In this document: positions 46,996 to 58,400 of the stretch, in pieces
How positions within the stretch are numbered: position 1 is the stretch's first letter
Layout of the letters: each line of letters starts with the position of its first letter
NCBI GenBank assembly: GCA_024349245.1
Contig: JALDNG010000081.1
Location: forward strand, 549,501 to 613,500
DNA length: 64,000 nt
Direction of reading: 5' to 3'
From: Neodontobutis hainanensis
Lineage: Eukaryota; Chordata; Actinopteri; Gobiiformes; Odontobutidae
Translations under genes and position numbers: made by a program
Notes under the pieces: model-generated
Seen by the model: only the letters and a program-made list of their open reading frames with translations
The model's database searches: none
What the model was told of the DNA's origin: nothing

Positions 46996-49646
46996 TTCCT
47001 CTCAGCAGTTGTTGCACAGAAGGTGTTGAAGTAGTTAAAGAGGTGGTACCAAAATAACAGCTGTGAACTCATAAAGACCTGCAAATGAACGTAGAACCTT
47101 TCGACTGGCCATTGCCAAGTTAAGGAAACTCATGCCCGGCACCACAACATGGAGCCTCACACACAGAGCTGAACATCATCCACTTCCCCAACACCACTGA
47201 AAATACAGTCTATTACAAGGGAGTGTACAACATACCATACTTAAGATAATGTGTTAATACAGTTATCATCAAATCCAGTATTATAATGCTGTAACTGTTA
47301 TGATGTCTCTGCCTTTTCTATTGGTTTTCATAATGTTTGATTATTATAATAAAAGGGAGGAATGACAGAGAAAATAAAAAGCCAGCCAAAAAAAATGAAA
47401 ATGAGAGACTCTTGGAGCCCACTGGTTGCTGCCTTTGTGAAGAACCAACAATGACTTTAACGTAAAGACTGTCCAGAAAACTTTAAATCTGACGTGGACA
47501 GAAGAACAGCTCCCAGCAGAAACACATTTCCAAAACCCGATAAACAACCCTAACCAGTTGAACTTAATTTGTCTTCGGGACAAACTTTGACCCAGACGTA
47601 ACATACCACAGAGTGAATGTTAGTATTTTGATAGACCTCCTGCCTCCTTATTAGCATTTAGTTCCTGTTACAGCCAATTTAGACTTTAGCTCTCCTTGTT
47701 GCCCAGACGGAAATCCATGTACAAAACAATACAGACCCGTACATCACCACAGAGTGTAGTCACATGTGTGCGGTCAACAAACTGTGTGCTGCTTCCGTCT
47801 AGCCACACACCTGTACTTTATAGTGTCTGGCATAGACGAGCAATGACCCCTAGTGGAGACAACCAATATTTATCGTAGTAGCTAATGGCTCCTACAGTGC
47901 CACTAGTACTACTTGTGAGCTGTTCTGACCTCACTTTTCTACTAATAAAACAACAACATGTCTAGTGCAGCGATGAAACCCAATTGTACTACTAGATGAG
48001 TGTTACAAGAAGCACTAGAGACAGTTTTAGATCTCAGTAGTAGGAGACCAAATTAGTGTTACTGGTACAACATACAACAATTTAAGTCACCACTAGAACC
48101 ACTAGTAGACCTTTTTACTGATTAGGATAATAAGGCTTAAATCATGTGCACTTCTACTACTAGTGAGGAATGTGTCATGTACTAGTACAACTACTGTAGT
48201 AACCATGTTTGACCAAAGGCTTACTAGTAAAAAAACTAAGGGTGATATTGGCGATGTCAGAATAAATCCTCCACAGCCTTCCAAAGTTCCGAGGACATTC
48301 TTTCTGCACTTGACTTGATGATTGCAATTGTTCAGTCAAACAGTGCCAAGCATTTTTGATAAAAGTGAATCAAAATGAAAGACATTATATGAGATAAGAA
48401 TGCACTCTGACAGGCACTAGGACCCAGCGCCTGGTCAGTGAGCTGAGGTCAGGGGTCGACTGGCATACGTAGATACCATGGTAGATACTGGGGATTTGGG
48501 CCGGGGTTGACTGAAATGTCTGATTTACTTTTATAAAAACAAAGTAATCAGACAGACAGCAATAATAAATAATGTGCAAATTCTGGTATTTCCAAATAAA
48601 GGATTAGTAAATAAATTACATTAAAAAAAAGAAAAAAAATTAAGGCACAAGAAACACAAATTTCAACTGTAAAAGGACAGGTTTGTTTTGTTCTGTGTCT
48701 GAGCCAAACATGCTTTGTTCATGAGGCCAGTGTTGAGGCCATCTTCTTCAGTTTCAACATTGGAGACAGTAGCCTCTGCAATTGTACATGTTTTTATTTC
48801 ATCTGCTACTTGTGAAGAGGTTGTGCTGCCACAGTTTGTGTGTGGTCATGTGACTGCGTGGCTGAGTCTGATTGGTGAAACAGAGTCATGTGATAGATCC
48901 ACTGGTGGCCTCTCTCTGGCAAAAAAAAGAACAGAATGTATAAAATATATGGTAAAAAAAAAAAACAGCTGGTTAAGTGTAGCACAATGTTTCTGAGTAA
49001 GAGCAGCAATAGTTCTTAACAAACCTGCACAAGTACAACTACTCTTAGAAGTACATTTTTTTCAGGAGGTTACTCAAGATAGGCTGTTTTATCTGGTATC
49101 CTGTATCACTAGCAAGTGTCTTTAGTTTTCAGGATAATGTCCAATGAATTTAGCATTCTTAAAGAACTAAATGAATCTTAAGAGACACTTGGATGGACCA
49201 GTGCTTAAGTCAGTCATTTTACCAATAAAGGATAAAAAGGGGAAGGGCCAGAGTCAAAATATTAGTAATAGATGTGTGTTTATTATTTTTTTTGAACCTT
49301 TGGCTAAAATTTAGGATTTTATTTTTTATACTTGTGTACCTTAGTTTTATTTTCTTAGTTTTTTTAAAAACATTTTTATTTCTATTTTATGTATGATTAT
49401 TTAAGTAAAATTACATTTAAAGACCGTTTATATTAGGTCTCTAACAAAACAATTAAAAACATTTTAATTGATTAACTGATTTAATTGATGATTAGTTGAT
49501 TGCAGTGTTAGAAATAACAACATTATTTATACCAGAAATTAAATTTAATGGCTAGCTTTTCTCCATAACGTTTTATAATTTTCAAATATTTATGTTAAAT
49601 TCTGATGTTTTATATAGAGTGTAACTTTTAAGTAGAATTAGTTTAA
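46996..49646. other. Duplicated low-copy segments and a class B start without a gene
   Basis: 46996-47640 pairs with 35380-35870. 47880-48490 is the ACTAGT-rich start of a class B block, similar to 7381-7690, but no hAT relic or WAP exon follows; the sequence changes at about 48500 into a stretch with 'ctgtgtctgagccaaacatg', also seen at 1918 and 16485. This may mark a deleted array copy. Confidence 0.5.
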
Positions 49647-50675
49647 TTGATTTTGATTTGATTTTGTGAATGTCTATTGCTTTAATTCAGTTTGTTCTTC
49701 CTGTTTGTTCTATTGTTTTCTGTTTATATCAGTGGACTGAGCTTCAGTATAGCTGATTGTTCTTATCACAGACACAAAGCTGAGTCAAACAGATCTCTGG
49801 GCCTCAATCGGAAAACTGAGGCATACAGTACATATGTGGTTTCAAACAGAGACACAATGTACTGAGAGTCTTGACAAACAGAGCATTCTGAGTGAACAAC
49901 ATTGAATTTAAATCCTCAGAGTCAGAAATACAAAACAAAATAGAATACAGAAGTCCAATATATTGTCTTTGAGCTTAACACTGGGCTTATTGCAACAGTG
50001 AGATTTAGGCACTTATTTCTATGAACTGTGGGTTTTAGAAACACTGTCCATTCATCCATCTTCTTCTGCTTAAAAACACTGTAAACCCTTTCATTTGTAA
50101 ATAGTAATAGTAGTAATAGTAAGTTCAGTCAAGTTAGATACTTAGATAAGATAGATAAATACTTTATTGTCTGCCCTCGAAGGTGACAGATTGTTTTCTT
50201 TAAAAAGGCTCTGCTTACAGCTTTTATGACAAACATACTGTACAAAGCACATTAAAAAGACAAGATAAAAAAAATAACAATTAGACAACAGTCTTTCATT
50301 TGTTGTTGTTCAAGCTGGTTATTGTATTTGGAATAAATTTATTTTTGTATGTGTTTTTACGAGCTAGTGGGACTTTATAACGTCTGTCTGATGGTAACAG
50401 AGTGAAAGAGTTATACAGAGGGTGGGAGGGGTCTTCAGTGATCTCAGTAGCTTTCTTCAGCACTTTTTGATTTTGGTGGCTGGACTGTGAAGTTGTAGCG
50501 GAGGAATAGGCTTTGTCCATTGGAAAGTTTTTGTGAATGAAGTTAGATAAGATAAAAAAGGAGATCCGCTTAAACAAAATGACTCATTCAACACATTAGA
50601 TAAGAATAAGAAAGCACACTGACGAGCACTAGGACCCAGTGTCTGGTCAGTGAGCTGAGGCCACAGATATGGAAC
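49647..50675 (+). promoter_or_regulatory. Class A upstream block of copy 12, interrupted by a LINE tail
   Basis: Conserved block with a LINE 3' fragment at 50134-50490, then the normal 'ggctttgtccattggaaag' segment and core promoter. Confidence 0.5.
50134..50490 (-). mobile_element. LINE 3' fragment (Rex/CR1-like)
   Basis: Third copy of the fragment seen upstream of copies 9 and 11, with TEDPSHPLYNSFTLLPSDR on the - strand. Confidence 0.7.
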
Positions 50676-50734
50676 ATAAATATGAGTTTGTTCAGGCTCT
50701 AAACACAAGCACGTTTCTGTCTGAAGCAGAGAAC

Positions 50735-51683
50735 ATGGACAAGCACTGGTCTGCAGTCTTTCGTCTGACTCTAGTCCTCTTTGTTTTTGGGACTCTGGAC
50801 TCTGCTCTGGGACACACGTGGTACCATGAGTGGGGTGAGTGCCTCTCTTAATGTCTAATTGTTTGTCTTTTTTACCATTTTAATATCTGTCTGTCTATGG
50901 GATATCAAAAACAAACTTTCATTAATATCAGGTCATTTACTTCATAAAATGTTTGTTCTTTACCTGACTTTACCTCTCTTTGTTTTTTGTAACTCTGCTC
51001 TTTGTTCATAGACAAACCCATCATAATAGGGGACCCGACTGACTCGCCCTCCACAACCGAACAGGGTGAGTTCTGGTCTCGTAAAAGGAAAGCTCATTGT
51101 GTGTCTTCCTAAAGCCACAGTGTAATGTATTAATGTAGTTTAATAATACACCAACCTCAGAAAATGGTTTAACCTGTTACAGTTTAAATTAAAAAGCTCA
51201 ACTGTCATTTATCGACTCTGAACACATCAGAGATAAGCAACAACTGGACACCTTTTGTAGAACTAATCTTTAATGTTGTTTGTCTGAAACTGAACTCTCT
51301 TGATCTCTGTTCTTCCTTCAGACAAACCTGGATCATGTCCTATAATAAACTATAAAGTTGTGTCATGGCTGTGTGCTGAGTTCTGCTCATCGGACAGTAA
51401 GTGTGAAGAGAATAAAAAATGCTGCTCCAACGGCTGTGGACATCAGTGTATGGATCCGATCATAGGTAAAGGACAAATAATGGATGTGTTTGTTGAGCTT
51501 CTTTGTGTGTGAGGCAGACTTTCACTGGTTGTTCTTGTGTTAGTCAAGCCAGGCCGATGCCCCCGACTTGGGATCAAACCCATGTGCAAAAAGTTGTGTC
51601 ACCAAGATGGACAGTGTCCCGGGGACCAGAAGTGCTGCAAGATGTTATGTGGAAGCACCTGCACTGACATCATTACAGAATGA
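50735..51683 (+). CDS. WAP array copy 12: two-WAP protein, CKK-type WAP2
   Basis: Exons 50735-50834, 51012-51065, 51322-51465 and 51544-51683 encode 145 residues. Signal peptide is of the TLDSALG, HTWYHEW type, but the linker (DKPIIIGDPTDSPSTTEQ) is of the long 18-codon type, a combination seen in no other copy. WAP1 (52-99) has CPIINYKVVSWLCAEFC; WAP2 (100-145) has CPRLGIKPMCKKLC and ends CTDIITE. The Lys after Cys2 in WAP2 replaces the Gly of most copies. All 16 cysteines present. PolyA signal AATAAA at 51744-51749. Confidence 0.87.
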
Positions 51684-52400
51684 GATAAACTACTGTTACT
51701 CCTAAAACAGTTTCTCCCAGAGTGTTGGATCTATGTCTATGAGAATAAAAACTATAAAACCAATGTAAAGTTTGTCTATTTATTTCCACTCAGAAAAAGG
51801 TAAAAGTACAGCACAGGTACACAACACAAAGTTACCATAAAGTCAGCCAACGAGTTGTGTCGATGGTCAACTCGATACCCTAAAAGTCATACCAAACTAC
51901 ACAATATTTTAACATTGTTTGCCACAGGAAAGGACCTGTCATTGTTTTGTGGAATCAGGGCTTGACATTAACACTTGCCAAAATGGATTTCAGTTTTGTC
52001 GGTCACTTCCACTGGCATCTTAAGCCACTGAGTTAAGAAACGGCGCAGCTGTAGGGCAGACCTGTATGAAGATGCCCCACTTCAAACACAGATTGACTCT
52101 CTATCTAGATCATTTGTACTTTGTTTGTGCTGTTATGTTTTTTATAAAATTAAAGATTATTTTCTAGGCTTAGCATATATCTCGGTTCAACCGGGCCCTG
52201 CTGGTGCTGGGCGGTACTGACGTCATATTTTAAAATAATTTTTTTATCTGAAACAGCTCAAACATTTTTTTTTTTCTTGTGATCATTTTTCAGCATTCAG
52301 GGGGCCATATGAACCCAGATATACATATAAAAATAATAATGAAAATCTTATAAACCATAATGTCACAAACAAAGATCTTTACGGCACAATCGAAGCACAA
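51684..52400. other. Gene-free stretch between copies 12 and 13
   Basis: 3' flank of copy 12, different from the flanks of the other copies, then sequence with no recognised gene or element. Confidence 0.5.
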
Positions 52401-53311
52401 ACGTTTCTATCTGAAACGCGGCTGAGACGGTGCGGTGGAGAGCAGAAAAAAGAATTCAATGGAGTGTTGTCCTTTAAACTCTGGCCCAACCTGCAACACA
52501 AGTACCCTCTGGGCCTGGGGCACTTATCGTGACGTTCTGTGGGACTGTTGCTGTGCTCCTGTTAGTTCGGCTTCTCAACCCCAGTTCAATAAATCATTGT
52601 CTCACACAAGAAAACCTTGTCCCTAATCTGAGTCAATACAACCTCCTTACAGATGCTAGTGTAAGGAGGTCGTATTAGGGCCTGCATCATAGGGACTTAC
52701 ATTTGTCTCTCACTCTGTCTATAACACAAGGAGCTTGTGAAAGAAGCTTTTCTAAAATGAATCAAAAACAGGCTCAGGTGCTCTCTTTCACAACACCACC
52801 TGGAGGCTTTTACTCTCGAGGCTACTCAGCAGATGTGTTAAAGATAATGGAGAGTGAAAATATTTTAGATATTGTAGCAGAAAAAGGTCAGTTGTTGTAG
52901 AGGTTACTCATGGAGTCACCATAGTAGGTTTATTATTACATTAGTCTTTAGTTTTTCTTCCCCTCTCTTTTGTTTTTTTGTCAGGTTTAAGTTGATAAGT
53001 TTTGAAGATATATTATTTACGTGCATGGCTTTGTTGTAGTTATTTTTTGTTTTTGTTTTTTTAAAACAAAATTCTTGTTGCTGTGACATATTTGGTCATT
53101 TATTTATTAAATTCAGTTTTGTGTACAAGCCTGGCTGACCATATATAATAATAGAATAAAAATCATCACATTAACATTGTAATTATTTATTTATGCTTTG
53201 TTTTAAATTTCACAAAATAAACCAAGCTGACCAGGTTTAGCCTGTCTGTCAAGAACTCCTGGTCCACTTTCCTCCTCAGTCCGCCCCTGCCTGAGGACAC
53301 AGATATGGAAC
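52401..53311 (+). promoter_or_regulatory. Class B upstream block of copy 13
   Basis: Class B block with a well-kept hAT relic and the standard 'cagtccgcccctgcctgagg' junction to the core promoter. Confidence 0.45.
52480..52900 (+). mobile_element. hAT transposase relic (fourth copy)
   Basis: Open stretch 52703-52900 reads MSLTLSITQGACERSFSKM and ends NILDIVAEKGQLL-stop, as in the copy at 8007-8225. Confidence 0.6.
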
Positions 53312-53370
53312 ATAAATATGAGTTTGTTCAGGCTCTAAACACAAGCACGTTTCTGTCTGAAGCAGAGAAC

Positions 53371-54259
53371 ATGGACAAGCACTGGTCTGCGGTCTTTCGT
53401 CTGACTCTAGTCCTCTTTGTTTTTGGGACTCTGGCTTTGGCTCGAAAACCAACAGGTGCGTGTGTTTTTACTTTATAAATGTTTGTTCTTTACCTGCCTT
53501 TACCTCTCTTTGTTTTTTTTAACTCTTCTCTTTGTTCATAGATGAGCCCATCACAATTAATGACCCGACTGACTCGCCCTCCACAACCCAACAGGGTGAG
53601 TTCTGGTGAAGGGATCATGTGCAATATTATGTTCAAATTATTTACTTTTTAGATCATTTATAGACTATACAACAGATAAAAAGCTCTTTTTTTGTATTTT
53701 TCGGATTTTTTTCCAGTGTAATTTATTAATGTAGTTTTATAATACATCCCCTCAGAAAATGGTTTGTTACGCAGCGGGAAATTAAAAAGCTCAGCATTTA
53801 TCTACTTTAAACACATCAGAGCTAACTAGACACCTATTTCATTCAAGCAGCACTAATCTTTTATTTTGTTTGTCTAAAACTGAACTCTCTTGACCTCTAT
53901 TCTTTCTTCAGTCAAACCTGGAGCATGTCCTATAATAAACTCAGATGTTAGAGGGCTGTGTGCAGAGTTCTGCTCATCGGACAGTGGCTGTGAAGAGAAT
54001 CAAAAATGCTGCTCCAACGGCTGTGGACATCAGTGTATGGATCCGGTCATAGGTAATGGATGTGTTTGTTGAGCTTCTTTGTGTGTGAGGCAGACTCTCA
54101 CTGGTTGTTCTTGTGTTAGTCAAGTCAGGCCAATGCCCCCGACTTGGGTTCAAACCCATGTGCAAAAAGTTCTGCCGTCAAGATGGCCAGTGTCCCAGGG
54201 ACCAGAAGTGCTGCAAGATGTTATGTGGAAGCACCTGCACTGACATCATTACAGAATGA
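53371..54259 (+). CDS. WAP array copy 13: two-WAP protein, last before pigt
   Basis: Exons 53371-53455, 53542-53595, 53912-54052 and 54120-54259 encode 139 residues. Signal peptide ends TLALA and is followed by RKPT; linker DEPITINDPTDSPSTTQQ. WAP1 (47-93) has the short loop CPIINSDVRGLCAEFC; WAP2 (94-139) has CPRLGFKPMCKKFC and ends CTDIITE. All 16 cysteines present. Intron 3 begins GTAATG after a small deletion, so the read-through tail of other copies is lost. Variant polyA signal ATTAAA at 54329-54334. This copy shares its WAP2 type with copy 12 but has a class B upstream block and an AFARKPT-like signal peptide. It is the array member nearest pigt. Confidence 0.87.
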
Positions 54260-55090
54260 GATCTTCAGAAACTACACAACCTGTCATTTACATCAAATTT
54301 TCCTTATGCAACTTTAACTTGGTAAAACATTAAATGTAGTTTTTTTCTGTATTGCCTCAAGACTAAGTTCGAGGTCACCATCTTTGCTTTCTTTCGACCT
54401 GAATTCTGTTCAGGGCCCAGTTCGGAGTTCATTTTTCCTTCTGTAAAGTGTTTTCATCACTGTCACTGTAGTCTTGCTAGCCACAATACAAGGCTATTAG
54501 CTACCTGCTGCCACCTGCTGATATGAAGAGTATGACATGGTAACTCGCCCATGACACTCAACAATGGCATATTATTTGCAGACAATAATTATTATTTTTT
54601 TTACATTTTTTTTAGACCAATTAGGTGAAATTGAATAATTTTCTACGGCACACTAGTGTACCGCAGCACCATGGTTGAAAAACCCTGCCCAAGTTTGTCT
54701 ACAGTAACGTGAGCGGTTAGTGGGAAATAATGCACCTGTCCTTACAACATCTGAAGAAGAGAACTGAAAAGTGTTGTTTTAATAAAAAGCATTAATGAAC
54801 ATTTGTTTTCATAGATTACTGCTTTAAACTTTCACAGAACCAATGAAAGCTGTGCAAAATTACATTTTGTAAAAGGCTAGCTGAGGTAGTTTTAGTTTAG
54901 TTTTATAACTAAAGTCTGCTTAGGTTCAAATCATACACAATTAAAAACACTACACTACACATTAAAAACACTATTAGTACATCTCCACATACAGCAGGCA
55001 CACTAGCTCCCTATGAAATGAGAAAAGGACATAAGATGGCTGCACACCTTGCTGCACACATTAAGCTAACAGAAAATAAAATAAATGGCA
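54260..55090. other. Gene-free 3' flank of copy 13
   Basis: Part of the 3' flank block of copies 7, 9 and 10 recurs at 54700-54930. Nothing else recognised. Confidence 0.5.
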
Positions 55091-55430
55091 TGGTAAATGG
55101 CATGCATTTATATAGCACTTTCCTGCACCCTTCTCGGGCACCCAAAGTGCATTACATTGTGCTTACACTCACCCCAGTCACACACATCCACTCCTAGGAC
55201 AGACAGAGAGGGGGGCTGCCACACAAACGGCACTCAACCTTCTCCTACCACCACCAAACACACATCCACAGTCACACACATTCATACACCAGTGCCACGG
55301 ACACTGGAGGCAAGGTGGGTTAAGTGTCTTGCCCAAGGATACAACGACAGTGGGGAGAGCGGGAATCGAACCTACTACCTTCCGGTTGAAGGACGGCCGC
55401 TCTACCGGGGCGGCAGTGGCTCAGTGGTAA
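55091..55430 (-). mobile_element. tRNA-headed SINE with an abutting inverted head
   Basis: Reverse-strand SINE (55091-55405) ending in the head 'ggtagagcggccgtccttca'; directly after it the forward sequence 'ggggcggcagtggctcagtg' is the start of a second head in opposite orientation. Confidence 0.65.
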
Positions 55431-55655
55431 AAATAAAATGTACAAAACCTTAAATTAACACATCAACTCTCACCAAAATAGATCCATTACATGTAAAAAC
55501 GTGGTCTTATTAAAATGTGTTTGTGTTTTGGTAAATACAGCAAGTTTAGCTGAGCTAAATCTTACAACTTGTACTTGGGGTTGTATTGAAAATGATCGAT
55601 CCAAAAATCAAAATCTTGATATTAAGGGCTTTTTTAAACCAGTGATATATTTATT

Positions 55656-56174
55656 TTATATTTACATTTATTTATTTAGCTGACACTTTTATCCAAAGCA
55701 ACTTACATTGTTCTACAGTAATTACCAGTGTTACAGACACTGGAGACAAGGTGGATTAAGTGTCTTGCCCAAGGACACAGCGACAGTATAAACAATTCAA
55801 TTCAATTCAATTCAATTCAATTCAATTCAATTCAATTCACTTTATTTGCCATTTGCAGTATAAAACCACATTGGAAAAAAATGTGCCAGAAGCTCAAAGT
55901 GCAAAGTACAAAGTCAGACATATAAAAGACATAACATAAAACAGACAAGCAAGTGCCACATAAAAGCTCAAAAGTAAAATTCTGTATTAAAAATCAGACA
56001 TAAATATAAAGTGCCTAGTTTAAAGTGCTTTGTTTAAAGTGATTACAGCTTGGGGAAAGAAACTGTTTAAATGGCGATCAGTAGTACATTGTGTAAAGTA
56101 GTAAACTGTGGGGAAAGTGGGAATCGAACCACCTACCTTCCGGTTGAAAGACGACTGCTCTACCCACTGAGCTG
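55656..56174 (-). mobile_element. tRNA-headed SINE split by another element
   Basis: Body at 55656-55790 and head at 56105-56174 belong to one reverse-strand SINE. Between them sits an inserted sequence that begins with a (TTCAA)n tract and contains 'gggaaagaaactgtttaaat', typical of a fish retroelement tail. Confidence 0.6.
55794..55838. repeat. (TTCAA)n microsatellite
   Basis: Nine AATTC/TTCAA units followed by 'actttatttgcc', the usual 3' tail of a reverse-oriented retroelement. Confidence 0.9.
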
Positions 56175-57589
56175 CTTTTATATTTTATAAAATATATTTT
56201 ATGAAATATAAAATTTTAAATGACCTTTTATATAACGCTTTCTCTTGTGCGTCACGCACATTGCTGACTCAGCAGCGCCATCTACAGCTGCAGAGCGGGT
56301 AAGAGCGAGGTGGTGCGCGCCTGCCTTGGGATCATGGAGCAGGCAGATAAAAAAAAAAAAACGTAGCGCTGTGTGAAAGTATTTTGTCCAGGGCAACTTT
56401 GGTAACACCCCCGACTTACACAAACACATAAAACAACATGACAAAGAGAGCTCGGAACTACAAAAAGAAAGAGAGGAGGCAAATCTTTGAGACAGAGTGA
56501 GACAGAAGTTACTGGCAGAGTCCTTTCAGCTTCAGAAATATTATCCAGGTAGCTAATAATGGTAAAAATATGTTTTTAGTCCTATTTGATCTTCAGCATG
56601 AAGTGTCATCACTATATGGTAACACTTTACAAATAAAGGGTTATTTGTGAATAATATTTATGAGTCTGTTAATCTTAGTTTTCATTAAATAACATTAACA
56701 AATAACTGCCGGGTGTGTGTTTACGGTGTGTGTGTGTGTTTAATTGAACAATGAAAGGGAAACTATAGGATTGCATTTTTAAGCTACAAGTGGATAGGCT
56801 ATAGACTAAAATTAATCATTTTGATAACACCTATGCGAGAAAGTAATTGTAATTTATATTTTGCTAAAAATAAAAAATTTTGCTATCGACGATATATGCC
56901 CTGTATTTACTTGGTATCGATCAATACAAAATTTTATAGTATCGCCCACCTCTACAACGCGCAACTAAGGGGAAGTCATGCTACAAAAAATAAAACATTT
57001 GTAAACATTGCCAAAAAATTGAAAAGCATGACACTGAAGGTGATAGTTAAAGAGGAAATATAAAAAAATATATAAAATCCATGTTCTTAGAGAGTCACAG
57101 AAGCAGAAATTGTATTTTATAATTGTAAATTTACTGTATTTCAGTTAAAACATAGACTTAGACAATGATGAGACTGATTATAAAGAAAACAATTGACTGT
57201 GTAAGTAAACCTTATTTTCAACTTGTCTTTGGCATCGGGTGTCTTTCCAAAATGGAATGAAAATTTCTAAAAAGTATTACTGCTTTTTAAGACAGGAGAC
57301 AAACATGCTAACAAATTATAGACCATCCATCCATCCATCTTCTACCATTTAACTGAAAATATATAGAACAATATCTTTAATTTCACAGTTTGCAAATTTA
57401 TTGAGACATCCTTAAATTATATATTAAATTTGTTTATTAAAAAAAAAAAGTGTTAAATAACAATTGATCCACAGCTTTAGCCTTGATGAAAATTTCAAAA
57501 AAATATCATTTGCAATTGGAAAAATTTTAATAAAGCACCATTTGAGTATTTATCAATCTCAAAAAGGCAGAAACAAAGAAATTACACAA
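56175..57589. other. Gene-free stretch
   Basis: 57000-57550 is similar to 38860-39250 in the array. The rest is AT-rich with a TG tract near 56725 and no recognised gene. Confidence 0.5.
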
Positions 57590-58400
57590 TTTTTGGATTA
57601 AAGGGGGCCTTTTCATTTTATGTATTAATGATTTATGTTAAATATTGCAAATATAGCAATTTTTTTGTTTGTGGATGATACCAACATTTTCTTCTCATGA
57701 AAAAATCTAGATGAACTGATCAATGTAATAGAAAAAAAAAAATTGTAAAAAAAATATTGTTTGATGAAAACAAATTATCCCAAATATTTAAATAATGTTT
57801 TATACTAATGACAAAATAAACAAAATCACCCAGCTGTCAATAATGGGAATACATTTTAGTTTCAGAAATAAGATTTCTTTGAATAACACTGGATGAGAAA
57901 TTAAATTGAAAATCACATGTTGACAATAAACGAAAAAATATCTAAAAACATTTCAGTTTTACACAAAGTTAAACATTTTGTAAACTTAACTGGTTAAAGA
58001 TCACTATATTGTACATTAATTTTGCCTTATTTTATATATTGTCTGGAAATTTGGGGAAACATAACTAAATAATTCAATTGCCTCAAACTGTACAAGCCTT
58101 GTTTTCCTGTAAGACTCCCCTTTACCTGAACAACTCAAACACATGAGCATCACCGTAGCAGGAGTCAAACTGTGGAACATTGGAGAACAATATAAAGACC
58201 TTCCAGTGTATTTCAGATTAAAAATCAGTTTAAAAGGAATAGCAAAAAAATTGTGTAAATTACTTAATTTAATTTTGTTGTTACTGTGTAGACAAGTCAA
58301 GACAGGTTATTTTATTGCAATGGACGTGCAAAAAATGTGTGTATTCAGACCATCCTGTATTTTTGTTTATGTATTTGAAATAAAGGGATAGTATCATAAG
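57590..58400 (+). mobile_element. Decayed LINE fragment
   Basis: Broken + strand frames show a DDTNIFFS motif (the polymerase FADDT site with its first residues altered), and later SITVAGVKLWNIGEQYKDLP, the C-terminal 'GVKLWN' signature of fish LINEs. Many stops; inactive. Confidence 0.7.
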
